A stretch of 64,000 nucleotides of DNA from assembly GCF_001439915.1 (NCBI RefSeq), contig NZ_LMBW01000008.1, positions 66,850 to 130,849 of the forward strand, in the 5' to 3' direction. Below are positions 18,457-26,538 of this stretch, in pieces. Positions within the stretch are counted from its first letter, which is position 1, and each line of letters starts with the position of its first letter. The notes beneath the pieces were generated by a model. That model was not told the origin of the DNA. It saw only the letters and a program-made list of their open reading frames with translations, and ran no database searches. The stretch is from Fredinandcohnia humi. Its GTDB lineage: Bacteria; Bacillota; Bacilli; Bacillales; Bacillaceae_L. Made by a program: the position numbers and the translations under genes.

Positions 18457-19314
18457 TTAGATATTATTTTTACCAATTAATATATCTAAATCAATCGTAA
18501 TTTGAGCCGATTCCTCATTTATTAATTGAGATACTTTTTCTTTTTTCGACCATGTCATAGGCGTCATTTGAACCAACCAGTTAATGGAGGATTTTTCAAG
18601 TCTCTTGGTGTATGTTAGCCTTTTACTTTCAACAAATTGAAAATTCTCGTGAAATTTTTTTATTGTATCCACATTAGAATAGGGACGGTTTTCAAAAATT
18701 CGTTCTCGTAACTCCTTCAAATAACCACTTTGAGGAACGATTTTAATGACGGCACCATTTGTTTTCAGTAGTCTATTAAATTCAGTATAGTTTGATGGAG
18801 ACAAAATATTGAGTATGACATCAAACGTTTCATCCTGAAATGGTGTATTTGCAAGGTCTGCTACCGCCCAAATCTTATCATTGTAACTTTTAGAAGCTGA
18901 TCGAATTCCTTCCTTAGAAATATCAATTCCTACTCCAACAACATCTTTATCTATTATCCCACAAATATTATACAGGTGCGAGCCTTCACCACATCCCGTG
19001 TCAAGAATAGATATTGTATTTCCTGAATGTGCATTGATTATGCGTGCAATTTCACGACTTAGTGGCTTGAAAAAACCATCAACAATAAGATTTCTTCTTG
19101 CTTCAAAAAGTTCCTTATTATACTTTGTATTTACCGGGCGGTTTGTAAAATTGATATAGCCCTGCTTCGTAAAGTCAAACGTATGATGATTGATGCAGAT
19201 TAAGCTTTTAGACTCCATAACCTTTAATGGCGAATGGCAAATCGGACAAGCAAACATCGATTTGAATTTATTCACATATCTTGCACTTTGTATTCTTTTA
19301 TTCTGTTGTAACAA
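18457..19314 (-). CDS. rlmA: 23S rRNA (guanine-N1) methyltransferase, RlmA family
   Basis: A 285-residue SAM-dependent methyltransferase of the RlmA/TlrB type, which methylates N1 of G745 or G748 in 23S rRNA domain II; the G748 form gives resistance to some macrolides. An N-terminal zinc finger has Cys23, Cys26, Cys40 and His43/44. The SAM site is ILDTGCGEGSH (about 103-113), followed by NILSPSN near 175. TTG 19314 is chosen because GAGGTGG lies five bases upstream; the in-frame ATG at 19332 has no ribosome site. A promoter, 9-codon leader and attenuator precede it, so antibiotic-dependent expression is likely. The type I/type II choice is uncertain. Confidence 0.88.
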   Translation of the reverse strand: MLQQNKRIQSARYVNKFKSMFACPICHSPLKVMESKSLICINHHTFDFTKQGYINFTNRPVNTKYNKELFEARRNLIVDGFFKPLSREIARIINAHSGNTISILDTGCGEGSHLYNICGIIDKDVVGVGIDISKEGIRSASKSYNDKIWAVADLANTPFQDETFDVILNILSPSNYTEFNRLLKTNGAVIKIVPQSGYLKELRERIFENRPYSNVDTIKKFHENFQFVESKRLTYTKRLEKSSINWLVQMTPMTWSKKEKVSQLINEESAQITIDLDILIGKNNI

Positions 19315-19347
19315 GAAAGCCACCTCATTCATTCGTTTTTGGAAATG

Positions 19348-19417
19348 AAAAAGGCATAGACAAATAAACCCTCACCAACTTTTCAAAAAAAGTGGGGTCA
19401 AAGAATCGTCTATACCC
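19348..19417 (-). terminator. Leader attenuator of rlmA
   Basis: GGGTATAGAC (19417-19408) can pair with GTCTATGCC (19361-19353), followed at once by TTTTT. Inside the loop ACCC...ACTTTT pairs with AAAAGT...GGGT. The 5' arm begins five bases after the stop codon of the leader peptide, so a ribosome halted at the leader's end would cover it and block terminator folding. Confidence 0.75.
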
Positions 19418-19421
19418 ATTT

Positions 19422-19451
19422 CTATCTATAACGAATGAATTGAATAATCAT
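19422..19451 (-). CDS. Leader peptide MIIQFIRYR
   Basis: A nine-residue open frame, AAGGAG nine bases before its ATG, about 30 bases downstream of the predicted transcription start. It ends Arg-Tyr-Arg directly before TAG. Arg/Lys-X-Arg/Lys is the known motif at which macrolide-bound ribosomes halt on several erm-type leaders. Its place between promoter and terminator matches attenuation leaders of ribosome-targeting antibiotic resistance genes. Inducer identity is inferred, not shown. Confidence 0.75.
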   Translation of the reverse strand: MIIQFIRYR

Positions 19452-19489
19452 GGAAAATGGCTCCTTGTTTCAAATTAGGTCTATACCCA

Positions 19490-19518
19490 ATAATATGGTA
19501 ACAGGGCTTTGGTCGCAA
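19490..19518 (-). promoter_or_regulatory. Promoter of the rlmA leader
   Basis: Minus-strand TTGCGA (19518-19513), 17-base spacer, TATTAT (19495-19490). Transcription from about 19483 gives a leader of about 170 bases before the methyltransferase start. Confidence 0.7.
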
Positions 19519-19519
19519 A

Positions 19520-19679
19520 TCAATCTACAATTCTATCCAAAACTTTTTCGACAAATTCCATCTTCCTCGATAGAATTCTCGTCTGAAACCACCAATGTTC
19601 ATTATTGTCTTTTCTGACCTTTCCCTCCACAAATTTGTCAAATTCCTTTACGACATGGCGATAGTAACGGTGAAAATTC
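19520..19679 (-). pseudogene. Possible C-terminal gene remnant
   Basis: An open stretch of about 52 codons with protein-like character (HRYYRHVVKEFDKFVEGK ... WWFQTRILSRKMEFV) runs between two TAG codons upstream and a TGA at 19520, without any ATG or TTG start and with only an internal GTG. Family not recognised. It may be the tail of a lost gene or chance. Confidence 0.3.
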
Positions 19680-19683
19680 TACT

Positions 19684-19731
19684 ATTATAAAAAAGAAAAC
19701 CATTCGCAAAGATGTGCCTTTTCGAATGGTT
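19684..19731 (-). terminator. Terminator of the MFS gene
   Basis: AACCATTCG pairs with CGAATGGTT; the minus strand continues TTCTTTTTT. Confidence 0.85.
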
Positions 19732-19763
19732 TCTTGGGAATGGTAGATTAAGTGGCAATTCTA

Positions 19764-21215
19764 CTAGTTTTGAACAAGTTCTGTTGCTTTAACAGTTGAA
19801 GCTGATTTTTCTTTACCATCGGTTGCCTTTTTTACAAATAAAGACAAGATCAATGTAATAACCGAAATCCCAGTAATAAAGTAGAAGGCATATTTGATAC
19901 CTGCAGCTAAGATTTCTGGCTCGGAAGCAGTGGGGGTATCGATTACGTAACTGCCTTGACCAGCTGTAAATATGGTAATCGCAATGGCTGTACCTGCTGC
20001 TCCGGCCACCTGATTCAGAGTATTCATAGCCGCTGATCCATCTGCATATAGCTCACGTGGCAGTTGATTAAGCGCATTGGTTTGTGATGGCATCATTACC
20101 ATCGTTAACCCAAAGAAGAAAATCATAAATGCTACTATGATCTGCCAAGCAGGTGTTGTTGCCGAAATAACAGTCATAAACATTACACTCGAAATCAAGA
20201 TAACTATAGAACCAAAGATTACAAAAATACGTGGTCCTAATTTATCAAATAGACCTCCAACAATCGGTGACATAATTACATTGACAGCATTACCAGGAAG
20301 TAATAACAAACCAGCCGCCGCAGCACTTAATAATAAAGCATCTTTCAAATACATTGGTAATAGGATCCCAGTTGCTAAAATCATTAAAATACCAAGAAAC
20401 ATCATTGCAGTTCCTAATGTGAACATTGGATACTTGAACACACGTAAATTAACCATTGGCTGAGCCATTTTCATTTGACGAACACCAAATAAGACGAGTG
20501 CGATAACCCCTACAAGTAAAGGTCCCCATACTTTAGGAGATGAAATAGATGCTTCTGCCATCGTTGCCAACGCATAAATTAATCCACCAAAACCAATTGT
20601 TGAGGAAGCAACTGATAAAATGTCAATTTTCGGTTTCGTAATTTCCGAAACATTTTCTATTTTTAATACTGCAAAAAGTGACAATAACACATATAAAATC
20701 GCGCTAATCCAGAAAATATACGGCCAGCCCAACGTACTAATAATGACCCCCGAAAGTGTTGGTCCTAAGGCTGGACCCAATGTAATAACTAGACCCATAA
20801 CCCCCATTACAACACCACGTTTATGAACCGGGAATATAAGTAAAAGAACACTCACCATAACTGGTATTAAAATACCTGTTCCCATTGCTTGAACGATACG
20901 GCCAATTAATAACATCGTAAAATCTATAGACAATGCTGCTAAAATCGTTCCTAACAGCGAGAGAATGAGTCCCCCGATAACTAATTGTCTTGTGCTAAAC
21001 CATTTCATTAAAAGTGCTGAAATTGGCACTAAAATAGCTAATACTAATAAATATCCTGTTGTTAGCCACTGGGCAATAGGCGCTTTGATTGAAAACTCGC
21101 CCATAATATTTGTTAAAGCCATGTTTAATGCTGTTTCACCAAATAATCCAATAAAAGTACCAAGCATTAAGATAAATGCCATTGCCTTAGGATTCTTAAC
21201 TTGTAGTGTATTCAT
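19764..21215 (-). CDS. DHA2-family MFS multidrug exporter (LmrB type)
   Basis: A 483-residue 14-helix drug/H+ antiporter of the DHA2 (EmrB/QacA) family. Motif A variants and the motif C segment GPALGPTLSGVI (about 140-151, helix 5) are visible, as are the late DHA2 signature regions (LLLLPGNAVNVIMSPIVGGLFDKLGPR, about 317-343, shown here as residues rather than quoted in full elsewhere). The start ATG 21215 has AAGGAGA eleven bases upstream. It follows the TetR gene on the same strand with a palindromic operator between, matching the lmrA-lmrB layout of Bacillus subtilis (lincomycin/puromycin resistance). Substrate is inferred. Confidence 0.85.
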   Translation of the reverse strand: MNTLQVKNPKAMAFILMLGTFIGLFGETALNMALTNIMGEFSIKAPIAQWLTTGYLLVLAILVPISALLMKWFSTRQLVIGGLILSLLGTILAALSIDFTMLLIGRIVQAMGTGILIPVMVSVLLLIFPVHKRGVVMGVMGLVITLGPALGPTLSGVIISTLGWPYIFWISAILYVLLSLFAVLKIENVSEITKPKIDILSVASSTIGFGGLIYALATMAEASISSPKVWGPLLVGVIALVLFGVRQMKMAQPMVNLRVFKYPMFTLGTAMMFLGILMILATGILLPMYLKDALLLSAAAAGLLLLPGNAVNVIMSPIVGGLFDKLGPRIFVIFGSIVILISSVMFMTVISATTPAWQIIVAFMIFFFGLTMVMMPSQTNALNQLPRELYADGSAAMNTLNQVAGAAGTAIAITIFTAGQGSYVIDTPTASEPEILAAGIKYAFYFITGISVITLILSLFVKKATDGKEKSASTVKATELVQN

Positions 21216-21245
21216 AAAAATAAAAATCTCCTTTTTCTTTGATTC

Positions 21246-21259
21246 GACCAGTTTTGGTC
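21246..21259. promoter_or_regulatory. Putative TetR operator before the MFS gene
   Basis: GACCAGTTTTGGTC is a perfect five-base inverted repeat, within AATAGACCAAAAC, which resembles the ATAGACCA core known for LmrA/YxaF-type repressors. Confidence 0.6.
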
Positions 21260-21346
21260 TATTTTTTTGCATAATAAAGGCCAACCCCCTCTTTTCTTGA
21301 GCAATGCTCATGAAAAATAGGAATTAGCCGTTTTTCAAAAACCATA

Positions 21347-21916
21347 TTATTCTTTTTTAAACTCCTGCAATATGTTTGGTAATACTAAAGAAATGGTTTT
21401 TAGTGGATCACTTGCATTTTGAGTTAAACAAAGCAACATGCCACCTTCAATTGTAGCCACCATTGTAAGAGCGATAGAATGAGCTGTTTCTGTCGAAAAC
21501 CCATCTGCTACTAATTTGTTTGAATAAATCCGTTGCATCTTTGAATATAAGAGGGAACAGGCATTACGAACGGGTTCACTTAGTGAAGCCATTTCGCTGA
21601 CGATACTGCTAAACGTGTATCCGACAATCGTTCCTTCCGTTTCAAAATGAACGATTAATTTCTCAATCATGGCTTGAGTAGCTTCTTTTGTGGTCGGGTG
21701 CTGATCAAAAATATTTTCAATATCCAGTGTAATCACTTCATTCAAGGATTGCAGACAGGCAACTAGTAATTCTTCTTTTCCATTTGGGAAGTGATGATAC
21801 AGAGAACCTTTTGAAATATTGCATGCTTTTAAAATTTCACTTAAGCCCACACCCATATATCCTTTTTGTTGGAATAGCTTTGTCGCGATTTCAATGATCA
21901 GCGATTTTGTATCCAT
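21347..21916 (-). CDS. TetR-family repressor (LmrA/YxaF type)
   Basis: A 189-residue repressor. The N-terminal helix-turn-helix is LSEILKACNISKGSLYHHFPNGKEELL (about 26-52, family-typical SLYHHFPNGKEEL), and the C-terminal half is an all-helical ligand domain of the LmrA/YxaF kind. The ATG at 21916 is selected because GGAGGTG lies nine bases upstream. It is 131 bp upstream of the MFS gene. Operators resembling each other lie before both genes, so self-repression plus pump repression is likely. Confidence 0.85.
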   Translation of the reverse strand: MDTKSLIIEIATKLFQQKGYMGVGLSEILKACNISKGSLYHHFPNGKEELLVACLQSLNEVITLDIENIFDQHPTTKEATQAMIEKLIVHFETEGTIVGYTFSSIVSEMASLSEPVRNACSLLYSKMQRIYSNKLVADGFSTETAHSIALTMVATIEGGMLLCLTQNASDPLKTISLVLPNILQEFKKE

Positions 21917-21937
21917 ACCGTAGTACACCTCCACCAT

Positions 21938-21948
21938 ACCAACCGGTC
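21938..21948. promoter_or_regulatory. Putative TetR operator before the repressor gene
   Basis: ACCAACCGGTC, minus strand GACCGGTTGGT, resembles the GACCA-N4-TGGTC site before the MFS gene and lies 22 bases upstream of the repressor start. Confidence 0.45.
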
Positions 21949-22050
21949 TGTTTGTAACTTTACCAAAAATTTTTCCTTATAGTCAAGAGTTTATTTCACT
22001 TTGATTATAGTGTTAACTAAATTTTTGAAGGATATGAAATCTAAAAAAAC

Positions 22051-22080
22051 CGTTAATCTTTTGATTTAACGCCTTTTTTA
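22051..22080. terminator. Terminator of the glyoxalase-like gene
   Basis: CGTTAATC pairs with GATTTAACG; T-runs on both strands (minus TTTTTTTAG, plus CCTTTTTTA). Confidence 0.85.
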
Positions 22081-22091
22081 CTCATCTGTAA

Positions 22092-22769
22092 TCAATCTTT
22101 AAAAATTTCTAGAAGGTGATCGTTATTGACTACAATTTTACTGCCATCTGTTGTCTGAATTTCAAGGGGATAGATGGCGGATATTTTATCAGAAAAAATC
22201 CATCTTCGCCCTGGCTGATTGAGTATGATGAAAATTCCTTTTGATTTCTCCCCCATAAAATTAAGGGATGTTTGGCTTAATGGATCATTGTCCCGGACGT
22301 TAATCCCTATCTCTTTTAATTTTGTTCCAGCGGCAATAGCATCATCTACAGTAAGACCAATTTCACTAATATTTAAAACACTTTCTATTGAGAATGGCTG
22401 TGTTCCTTCTTCAGAGGCTTCTCTTGAAATGAACTCTACAATATTCCCCGAGGGATCATAAAAATAAAGGGCATATGCAGAAAAAAATGAAAAATAGGCT
22501 TCATCTTCTCCATCCTCGACACTTAATTTTACCTTCTCTTTGACCCATGACTTCGCTTCACGAAACAGGTTTGACGGAATATTAAATGCAAAGTGATAAT
22601 AGGGATTACCTTCTACGTTTTCCGATGTGAATTCTAACTCGCTAGAGCCCACTGCGATCCGGAAACTGTTTTTATCCTCTTTCAGTAAAGGAAAACCAAA
22701 TATATCCACATAGAACCTCTTCATTTCATTGATTTCTTCTGTTTGTAAGATTACTAATTTTATTTCCAT
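22092..22769 (-). CDS. Two-domain VOC/glyoxalase-like protein
   Basis: A 225-residue protein with two vicinal-oxygen-chelate repeats. The first half has the FYVDIFGFPLL...FRIAVGSSELEF pattern and ends ALYFYDPSGNIVEFISR (about 107-123). The second half (ISEIGLTVDDAIAAGTKLKEIG onwards) is shorter in metal ligands. VOC proteins include lyases, dioxygenases and antibiotic-binding proteins; the metal-site residues are not enough to assign a reaction. GAGGAG lies ahead of ATG 22769. Confidence 0.75.
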   Translation of the reverse strand: MEIKLVILQTEEINEMKRFYVDIFGFPLLKEDKNSFRIAVGSSELEFTSENVEGNPYYHFAFNIPSNLFREAKSWVKEKVKLSVEDGEDEAYFSFFSAYALYFYDPSGNIVEFISREASEEGTQPFSIESVLNISEIGLTVDDAIAAGTKLKEIGINVRDNDPLSQTSLNFMGEKSKGIFIILNQPGRRWIFSDKISAIYPLEIQTTDGSKIVVNNDHLLEIFKD

Positions 22770-22788
22770 AATAAGACACTCCTCAAAT

Positions 22789-23076
22789 CTAATGATTCTT
22801 TACAGCAAATCCAATCCAGCCAATCAAAATAAAATTCGGCGCAACGAGCAAAATGGATAGCCATAATATTTTTTTAGCAAGTGACATTGCAGCCCCAATA
22901 TAAAAAAATGGAAAAATGAGTCCCCAGATTTCAAAACGTGGTGAAGCTGCAAGATATAATGACAGAGGTACAAAAAGTATTGAAGATATTACGAGAAAGA
23001 TTGGCTTTTTTACACATATCGCTAAAATCGAAAGTATAAGTGAAGCAATCATGAATGGCCAAAATAGTAATGACAT
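22789..23076 (-). CDS. Small membrane protein
   Basis: A 95-residue protein that is almost wholly hydrophobic, with four likely membrane segments (about 2-19, 25-43, 48-63 and 69-88). The start is taken as ATG 23076, the second of two adjacent ATGs, with AGGAGG upstream. No family recognised. It lies 19 bp before the VOC gene and may share its message. Confidence 0.6.
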   Translation of the reverse strand: MSLLFWPFMIASLILSILAICVKKPIFLVISSILFVPLSLYLAASPRFEIWGLIFPFFYIGAAMSLAKKILWLSILLVAPNFILIGWIGFAVKNH

Positions 23077-23130
23077 CATAACCTCCTATTTTTACAACAC
23101 CGTCATATTTCATATTATGTTTGATTCAAC

Positions 23131-23162
23131 AAAAAAAGTGTTAATCCTGCATCGATTAACAC
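23131..23162 (-). terminator. Terminator
   Basis: GTGTTAATC (23138-23146) and GATTAACAC (23154-23162) form a nine-pair stem followed by seven T on the minus strand. It ends the 59-residue membrane protein gene. Confidence 0.9.
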
Positions 23163-23175
23163 ATTCTCTGTCCTT

Positions 23176-23355
23176 TTATGTTTTTAAAATCAGTAAGATA
23201 ATAAGAAAAATAATGAGACCAATCATAAAGATTGTACCCAGGCTTGCGCTGTAAACAATATACACATTCACATGGAGAATTACATGGATAATCAATATGA
23301 TGAGTATCAAAATCAGCAACAAAATTGCTACATGAATATTCTTATTTCTTTTCAA
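23176..23355 (-). CDS. 59-residue membrane protein
   Basis: TTG start at 23355 with AAGGTG eight bases upstream; the product MKRNKNIH... has two membrane helices (about 9-27 and 37-57) with a short basic N-terminus. It is followed 14 bases later by a strong terminator, which supports a real gene. Function unknown. Confidence 0.65.
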   Translation of the reverse strand: MKRNKNIHVAILLLILILIILIIHVILHVNVYIVYSASLGTIFMIGLIIFLIILLILKT

Positions 23356-23482
23356 GAAATCAGCACCTTAACGAAAAAGAGTGGGAAGGCTCGTAATATA
23401 ACGTTTATTCGCTAGTATTTACAATATTCCTAAAACACTTTTAAACAAAGTGCACTAAAATGAAATCTCCAATCTATAGTTC

Positions 23483-24361
23483 TCAACTTTCCGTATTTAA
23501 CTTTTTTATAAGTGAAAGCGCTTGGTCAATATGGGTAACATCAAATATTTCTATTTTCAGATCCATGGATTGTTTAACTTCCCTAGCTTCTTTGGCATTT
23601 CCTCTAGGAACAATGATATAGGGATATGATTTTTTCTCCGCAATCCTAATCTTTTCTTCGACCATTCCAATTGGTAATACATTTCCTGATGCATCCAGTG
23701 CACCTGTTATACCAATTGTTTTATTATTTTTTAACTTCCCGTCTGCAATTTTTGCCGATATCGCCAATCCTAACCCGACACTATCACCTGAGATATCATC
23801 CCGCTTTAAAAACGGATCAATACTTTTCGTGTCCCCTGAAAGATAATTTTGTATGTTTTTCCTCATGATTGAAAAATCATCTTCCTTTTTGGTTATCCAA
23901 TTTAAAAGCTGGACATTTTTACTTTTATATCGACTCTCATTATCGAATTTTTGTAATTTAAGGACTTCCTGATTTTCATTTTCAAAACTTTCAACGATGA
24001 GTTTCTCATCCTTTAGATATTCGAGATCAAAAGATTTTACTACCATTAGGTGGATCCCAGAATTATCAACCGCTTCAATAGGTTCTGCCACCAAACTAAC
24101 ACGATAAGTAAGGGATTCATAGTTTACTAATTCCAATTCCAAAACAAAAATACACATTAATAGAATTACTGTGTTTCTGATTATTTTTAAATCCTGTTTC
24201 TCTTTTCGTAACAGGATCAACACAATTAGTAGAACAAGTAATTCACCTAATAAAATCCCAATTAACCATAAAGAGTTAATAACATCAAAATAATAAAGAA
24301 ACCACATGGCTGCATACAAAAGGACTGCAGCAACCCCGGTATAAATAAACAACTTTCTCAT
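23483..24361 (-). CDS. Membrane-anchored Lon-like (S16) peptidase
   Basis: A 292-residue protein with three N-terminal membrane helices (about 5-25, 31-51 and 62-78) and a C-terminal S16 proteolytic domain. The Ser-Lys dyad is visible: Ser194 in GDSVGLGLAIS and Lys237 in GMVEEKIRIA, 43 residues apart as in Lon. TIGITGALDASGNVLPIG (215-232) is the usual strand between them. There is no ATPase domain and no PDZ domain, unlike YlbL. A role in intramembrane or surface proteolysis is inferred. GGGGGA lies seven bases before the ATG. Confidence 0.8.
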   Translation of the reverse strand: MRKLFIYTGVAAVLLYAAMWFLYYFDVINSLWLIGILLGELLVLLIVLILLRKEKQDLKIIRNTVILLMCIFVLELELVNYESLTYRVSLVAEPIEAVDNSGIHLMVVKSFDLEYLKDEKLIVESFENENQEVLKLQKFDNESRYKSKNVQLLNWITKKEDDFSIMRKNIQNYLSGDTKSIDPFLKRDDISGDSVGLGLAISAKIADGKLKNNKTIGITGALDASGNVLPIGMVEEKIRIAEKKSYPYIIVPRGNAKEAREVKQSMDLKIEIFDVTHIDQALSLIKKLNTES

Positions 24362-24600
24362 AGATGATCCCCCAGTATTTCTAAGAACTTACCTTTATCT
24401 TTGCACTATATCGTTCTATAAAACCATTTTTACACAACATTTCCATTATCATAGAGTAATCCAAATTTTTCAATCCCAAAAATAACAATAACCTTTTTTA
24501 TCAAATGTACCTATTTTTTAAAAGTTTGCAGATAATATTACGCATAAATAGCTATTTATTTCTTGGAAATAACAACACTTTAGGAGGAATGGGATTAATC

Positions 24601-25914
24601 ATGAAAAAGAAACTTATCTCTTTTGCCGTTGTAACTTTACTTGCGCTTGGAACCATTTGGGGAAGTTCGGTTCCCATAGTAGATGCGAAACCAAATGATC
24701 AAAATGCCAATAATCGTATAGCAAAAAATATCATTTTTATGATTCCAGATGGCTACTCTACTTCTTATGCTACCAACTACAGATGGTATAAAGGTAAAAA
24801 AACTGTATTAGATCCATTGTTAGTTGGAATGCATCGTACCTATTCTGCTAACTCAAAGGTAACAGACTCAGCAGCAGCAGGTACTGCAATGGCAACTGGA
24901 GTCAAAACAAATAATGGGATGATCAGTACATCTCCAGATGGTAAAAAACTGAAAACCATTCTTGAAGCCTCTAAAGAAAATGGAAAATCATCAGGTTTGG
25001 TCGCGACTTCTACAATTACATATGCAACTCCAGCTGTTTTTGCTTCTCATGTTGCTTCACGTTCAAGTGAAGCGGAAATTGCAATACAGATGCTTGAAAA
25101 TGATGTCGATGTTCTTCTTGGAGGAGGAAAAAAATATTTCCCTAAATCCTTACTGAAGAAGGCAGAAGAAAATGGTTATCAATATGTGACAAATCAAGAA
25201 GAGCTTAAAAATGTAAAAAAAGCGGATAAGCTTATCGGGCTATTCGCCAAAGAAGGCATGGCACCTGAATTAGATCGTGACGAAACCAATGAACCAAGCC
25301 TTGCAGAAATGGCAGTGTCAGCAATCAATGTGCTAAAAATGAATAAAGACGGTTTCTTCTTAATGGTTGAAGGCAGCCAAATTGATTGGGCGGGTCATGA
25401 TAATGATCCAGCATGGGCAATGAAGGACAGTGAAGCATTTGAGCTTGCTGTAGAAAAAGTAGTCGAATTCGCAAAGAATGATGGTAAAACATTGGTGGTT
25501 ATTGCTGGTGACCATGATAATGGCGGGATGTCGGTCGGTGGTTACGATAAGCAAGACGCAAATATAGAACTATTACGTAATGTTTCCGCTACTGGTGATT
25601 TCATGGAAAGCAAATTGAACACTGACCGCAGTAATGTAAAAGATATTGTTAAGCATTACACAAGCCTTGATTTAACAGATGCAGAAGTTGAGCAAATTAA
25701 ATCTACGAAAACGCCATCGATGGCTATTAACAAAGTCGTTTCTAAACATGCAGTCGTTGGGTGGACAACTACAGCTCACACTGGTGTAGACGTTCCTGTA
25801 TATGCATTCGGACCAGGGTCTCACTTATTTAACGGATTACACGAAAACATAGACCTACCTGTATTAATGGCCGAAGCAATGCAAATTAAGTTCAATCCAG
25901 GAAAAGTAAAGTAA
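24601..25914 (+). CDS. Secreted alkaline phosphatase
   Basis: A 437-residue alkaline phosphatase of the PhoA/PhoB class that hydrolyses phosphomonoesters outside the cell. A signal peptide covers about residues 1-29 (KKK, hydrophobic core, cleavage near VDAKP). Asp50 in FMIPDGYS is a metal ligand and Ser90 in VTDSAAAGTAMATG is the nucleophile; DWAGHDND and AGDHDNGG supply further zinc ligands, with a final His in TAHTGVDVPV. ATG 24601 has AGGAGG upstream at an unusually long 13-base spacing. PhoP control is likely from the family, but only a weak TTTACA-TTTCCA pair was found near 24430. Confidence 0.9.
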   Translation: MKKKLISFAVVTLLALGTIWGSSVPIVDAKPNDQNANNRIAKNIIFMIPDGYSTSYATNYRWYKGKKTVLDPLLVGMHRTYSANSKVTDSAAAGTAMATGVKTNNGMISTSPDGKKLKTILEASKENGKSSGLVATSTITYATPAVFASHVASRSSEAEIAIQMLENDVDVLLGGGKKYFPKSLLKKAEENGYQYVTNQEELKNVKKADKLIGLFAKEGMAPELDRDETNEPSLAEMAVSAINVLKMNKDGFFLMVEGSQIDWAGHDNDPAWAMKDSEAFELAVEKVVEFAKNDGKTLVVIAGDHDNGGMSVGGYDKQDANIELLRNVSATGDFMESKLNTDRSNVKDIVKHYTSLDLTDAEVEQIKSTKTPSMAINKVVSKHAVVGWTTTAHTGVDVPVYAFGPGSHLFNGLHENIDLPVLMAEAMQIKFNPGKVK

Positions 25915-25915
25915 A

Positions 25916-26095
25916 CGGAGATTTTCCGGTTAAATTTAGAATGGAGCTAGTTTCGAAGTAAATAAGGGGAGTTTTTCCGGTTCCGCATTGAAAAACCCCT
26001 CATATTTGCCCATTTTAAGATAATAGACGGAATTCTTCCGTCTATTTAAGCCTTTTTTAAAATTATTACTAGATAAGCGGAATTTTTCCGTCTAT
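25916..26095. repeat. Four related CGGAA-TTCCG hairpin words
   Basis: Variants CGGAGATTTTCCGG, GGGGAGTTTTTCCGG, AGACGGAATTCTTCCGTCTAT and GCGGAATTTTTCCGTCTAT occur at about 25916, 25966, 26031 and 26077 in the gap between two convergent genes. Two are palindromic. Spacing (46-65 bases) is wider than in the 20-base word arrays elsewhere in the window. Confidence 0.65.
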
Positions 26096-26122
26096 ATATC
26101 AGCTCTAATACTTAGCCTTAAT

Positions 26123-26353
26123 CTACTTTCGATTCAGTTTAAAAATTGCGGGTATCGTTAGTGCAAGTAATAAAACCCCGACAATTAAATATTTCCCCTT
26201 ACCCTCATAAGAAATCATTAATATAAGTTCCCAATAATTCCGTGGTCCAGAATTAGGGCCGTCACTAAACGGATAGTCAAAAACAAAAGGTAGGAGCCCA
26301 AAAAATGATATTAAAATTCCAATCGCTAAAAAGAAAAATAATATTTTTCTCAT
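26123..26353 (-). CDS. Small membrane protein
   Basis: A 76-residue protein with two membrane helices (about 3-24 and 54-70) and a short polar loop containing DYPFSDGPNSGPRNYWE. The ATG at 26353 has GAGGTG five bases upstream; upstream in-frame codons lack a site. No family recognised. Confidence 0.6.
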   Translation of the reverse strand: MRKILFFFLAIGILISFFGLLPFVFDYPFSDGPNSGPRNYWELILMISYEGKGKYLIVGVLLLALTIPAIFKLNRK

Positions 26354-26538
26354 AAAACACCTCGAATTTCGATTCATTCCATTTTGAACCAATCTTAACA
26401 CAATACTTCCATTCACTATTAGAAAAATTCAATCCGCAATCAATTTAGATAAAAAGAACCACGGTACTTTAGTCCCTTTATATTCATTAATATAGTTTCA
26501 TATACTTAATGAATAATGAATGATAAGGATGTTTATTA

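Noticed and set aside
18134-18500. Open frames across the GC-rich repeat (for example 78-96 codons on either strand)
   Set aside because: They lie within the dispersed repeat, lack ribosome sites and exist on several frames at once because of the high GC content.
24420-24470. PhoP binding boxes before the alkaline phosphatase
   Set aside because: Only two weak TTTACA-like hexamers at roughly the right spacing; not enough to call an operator.
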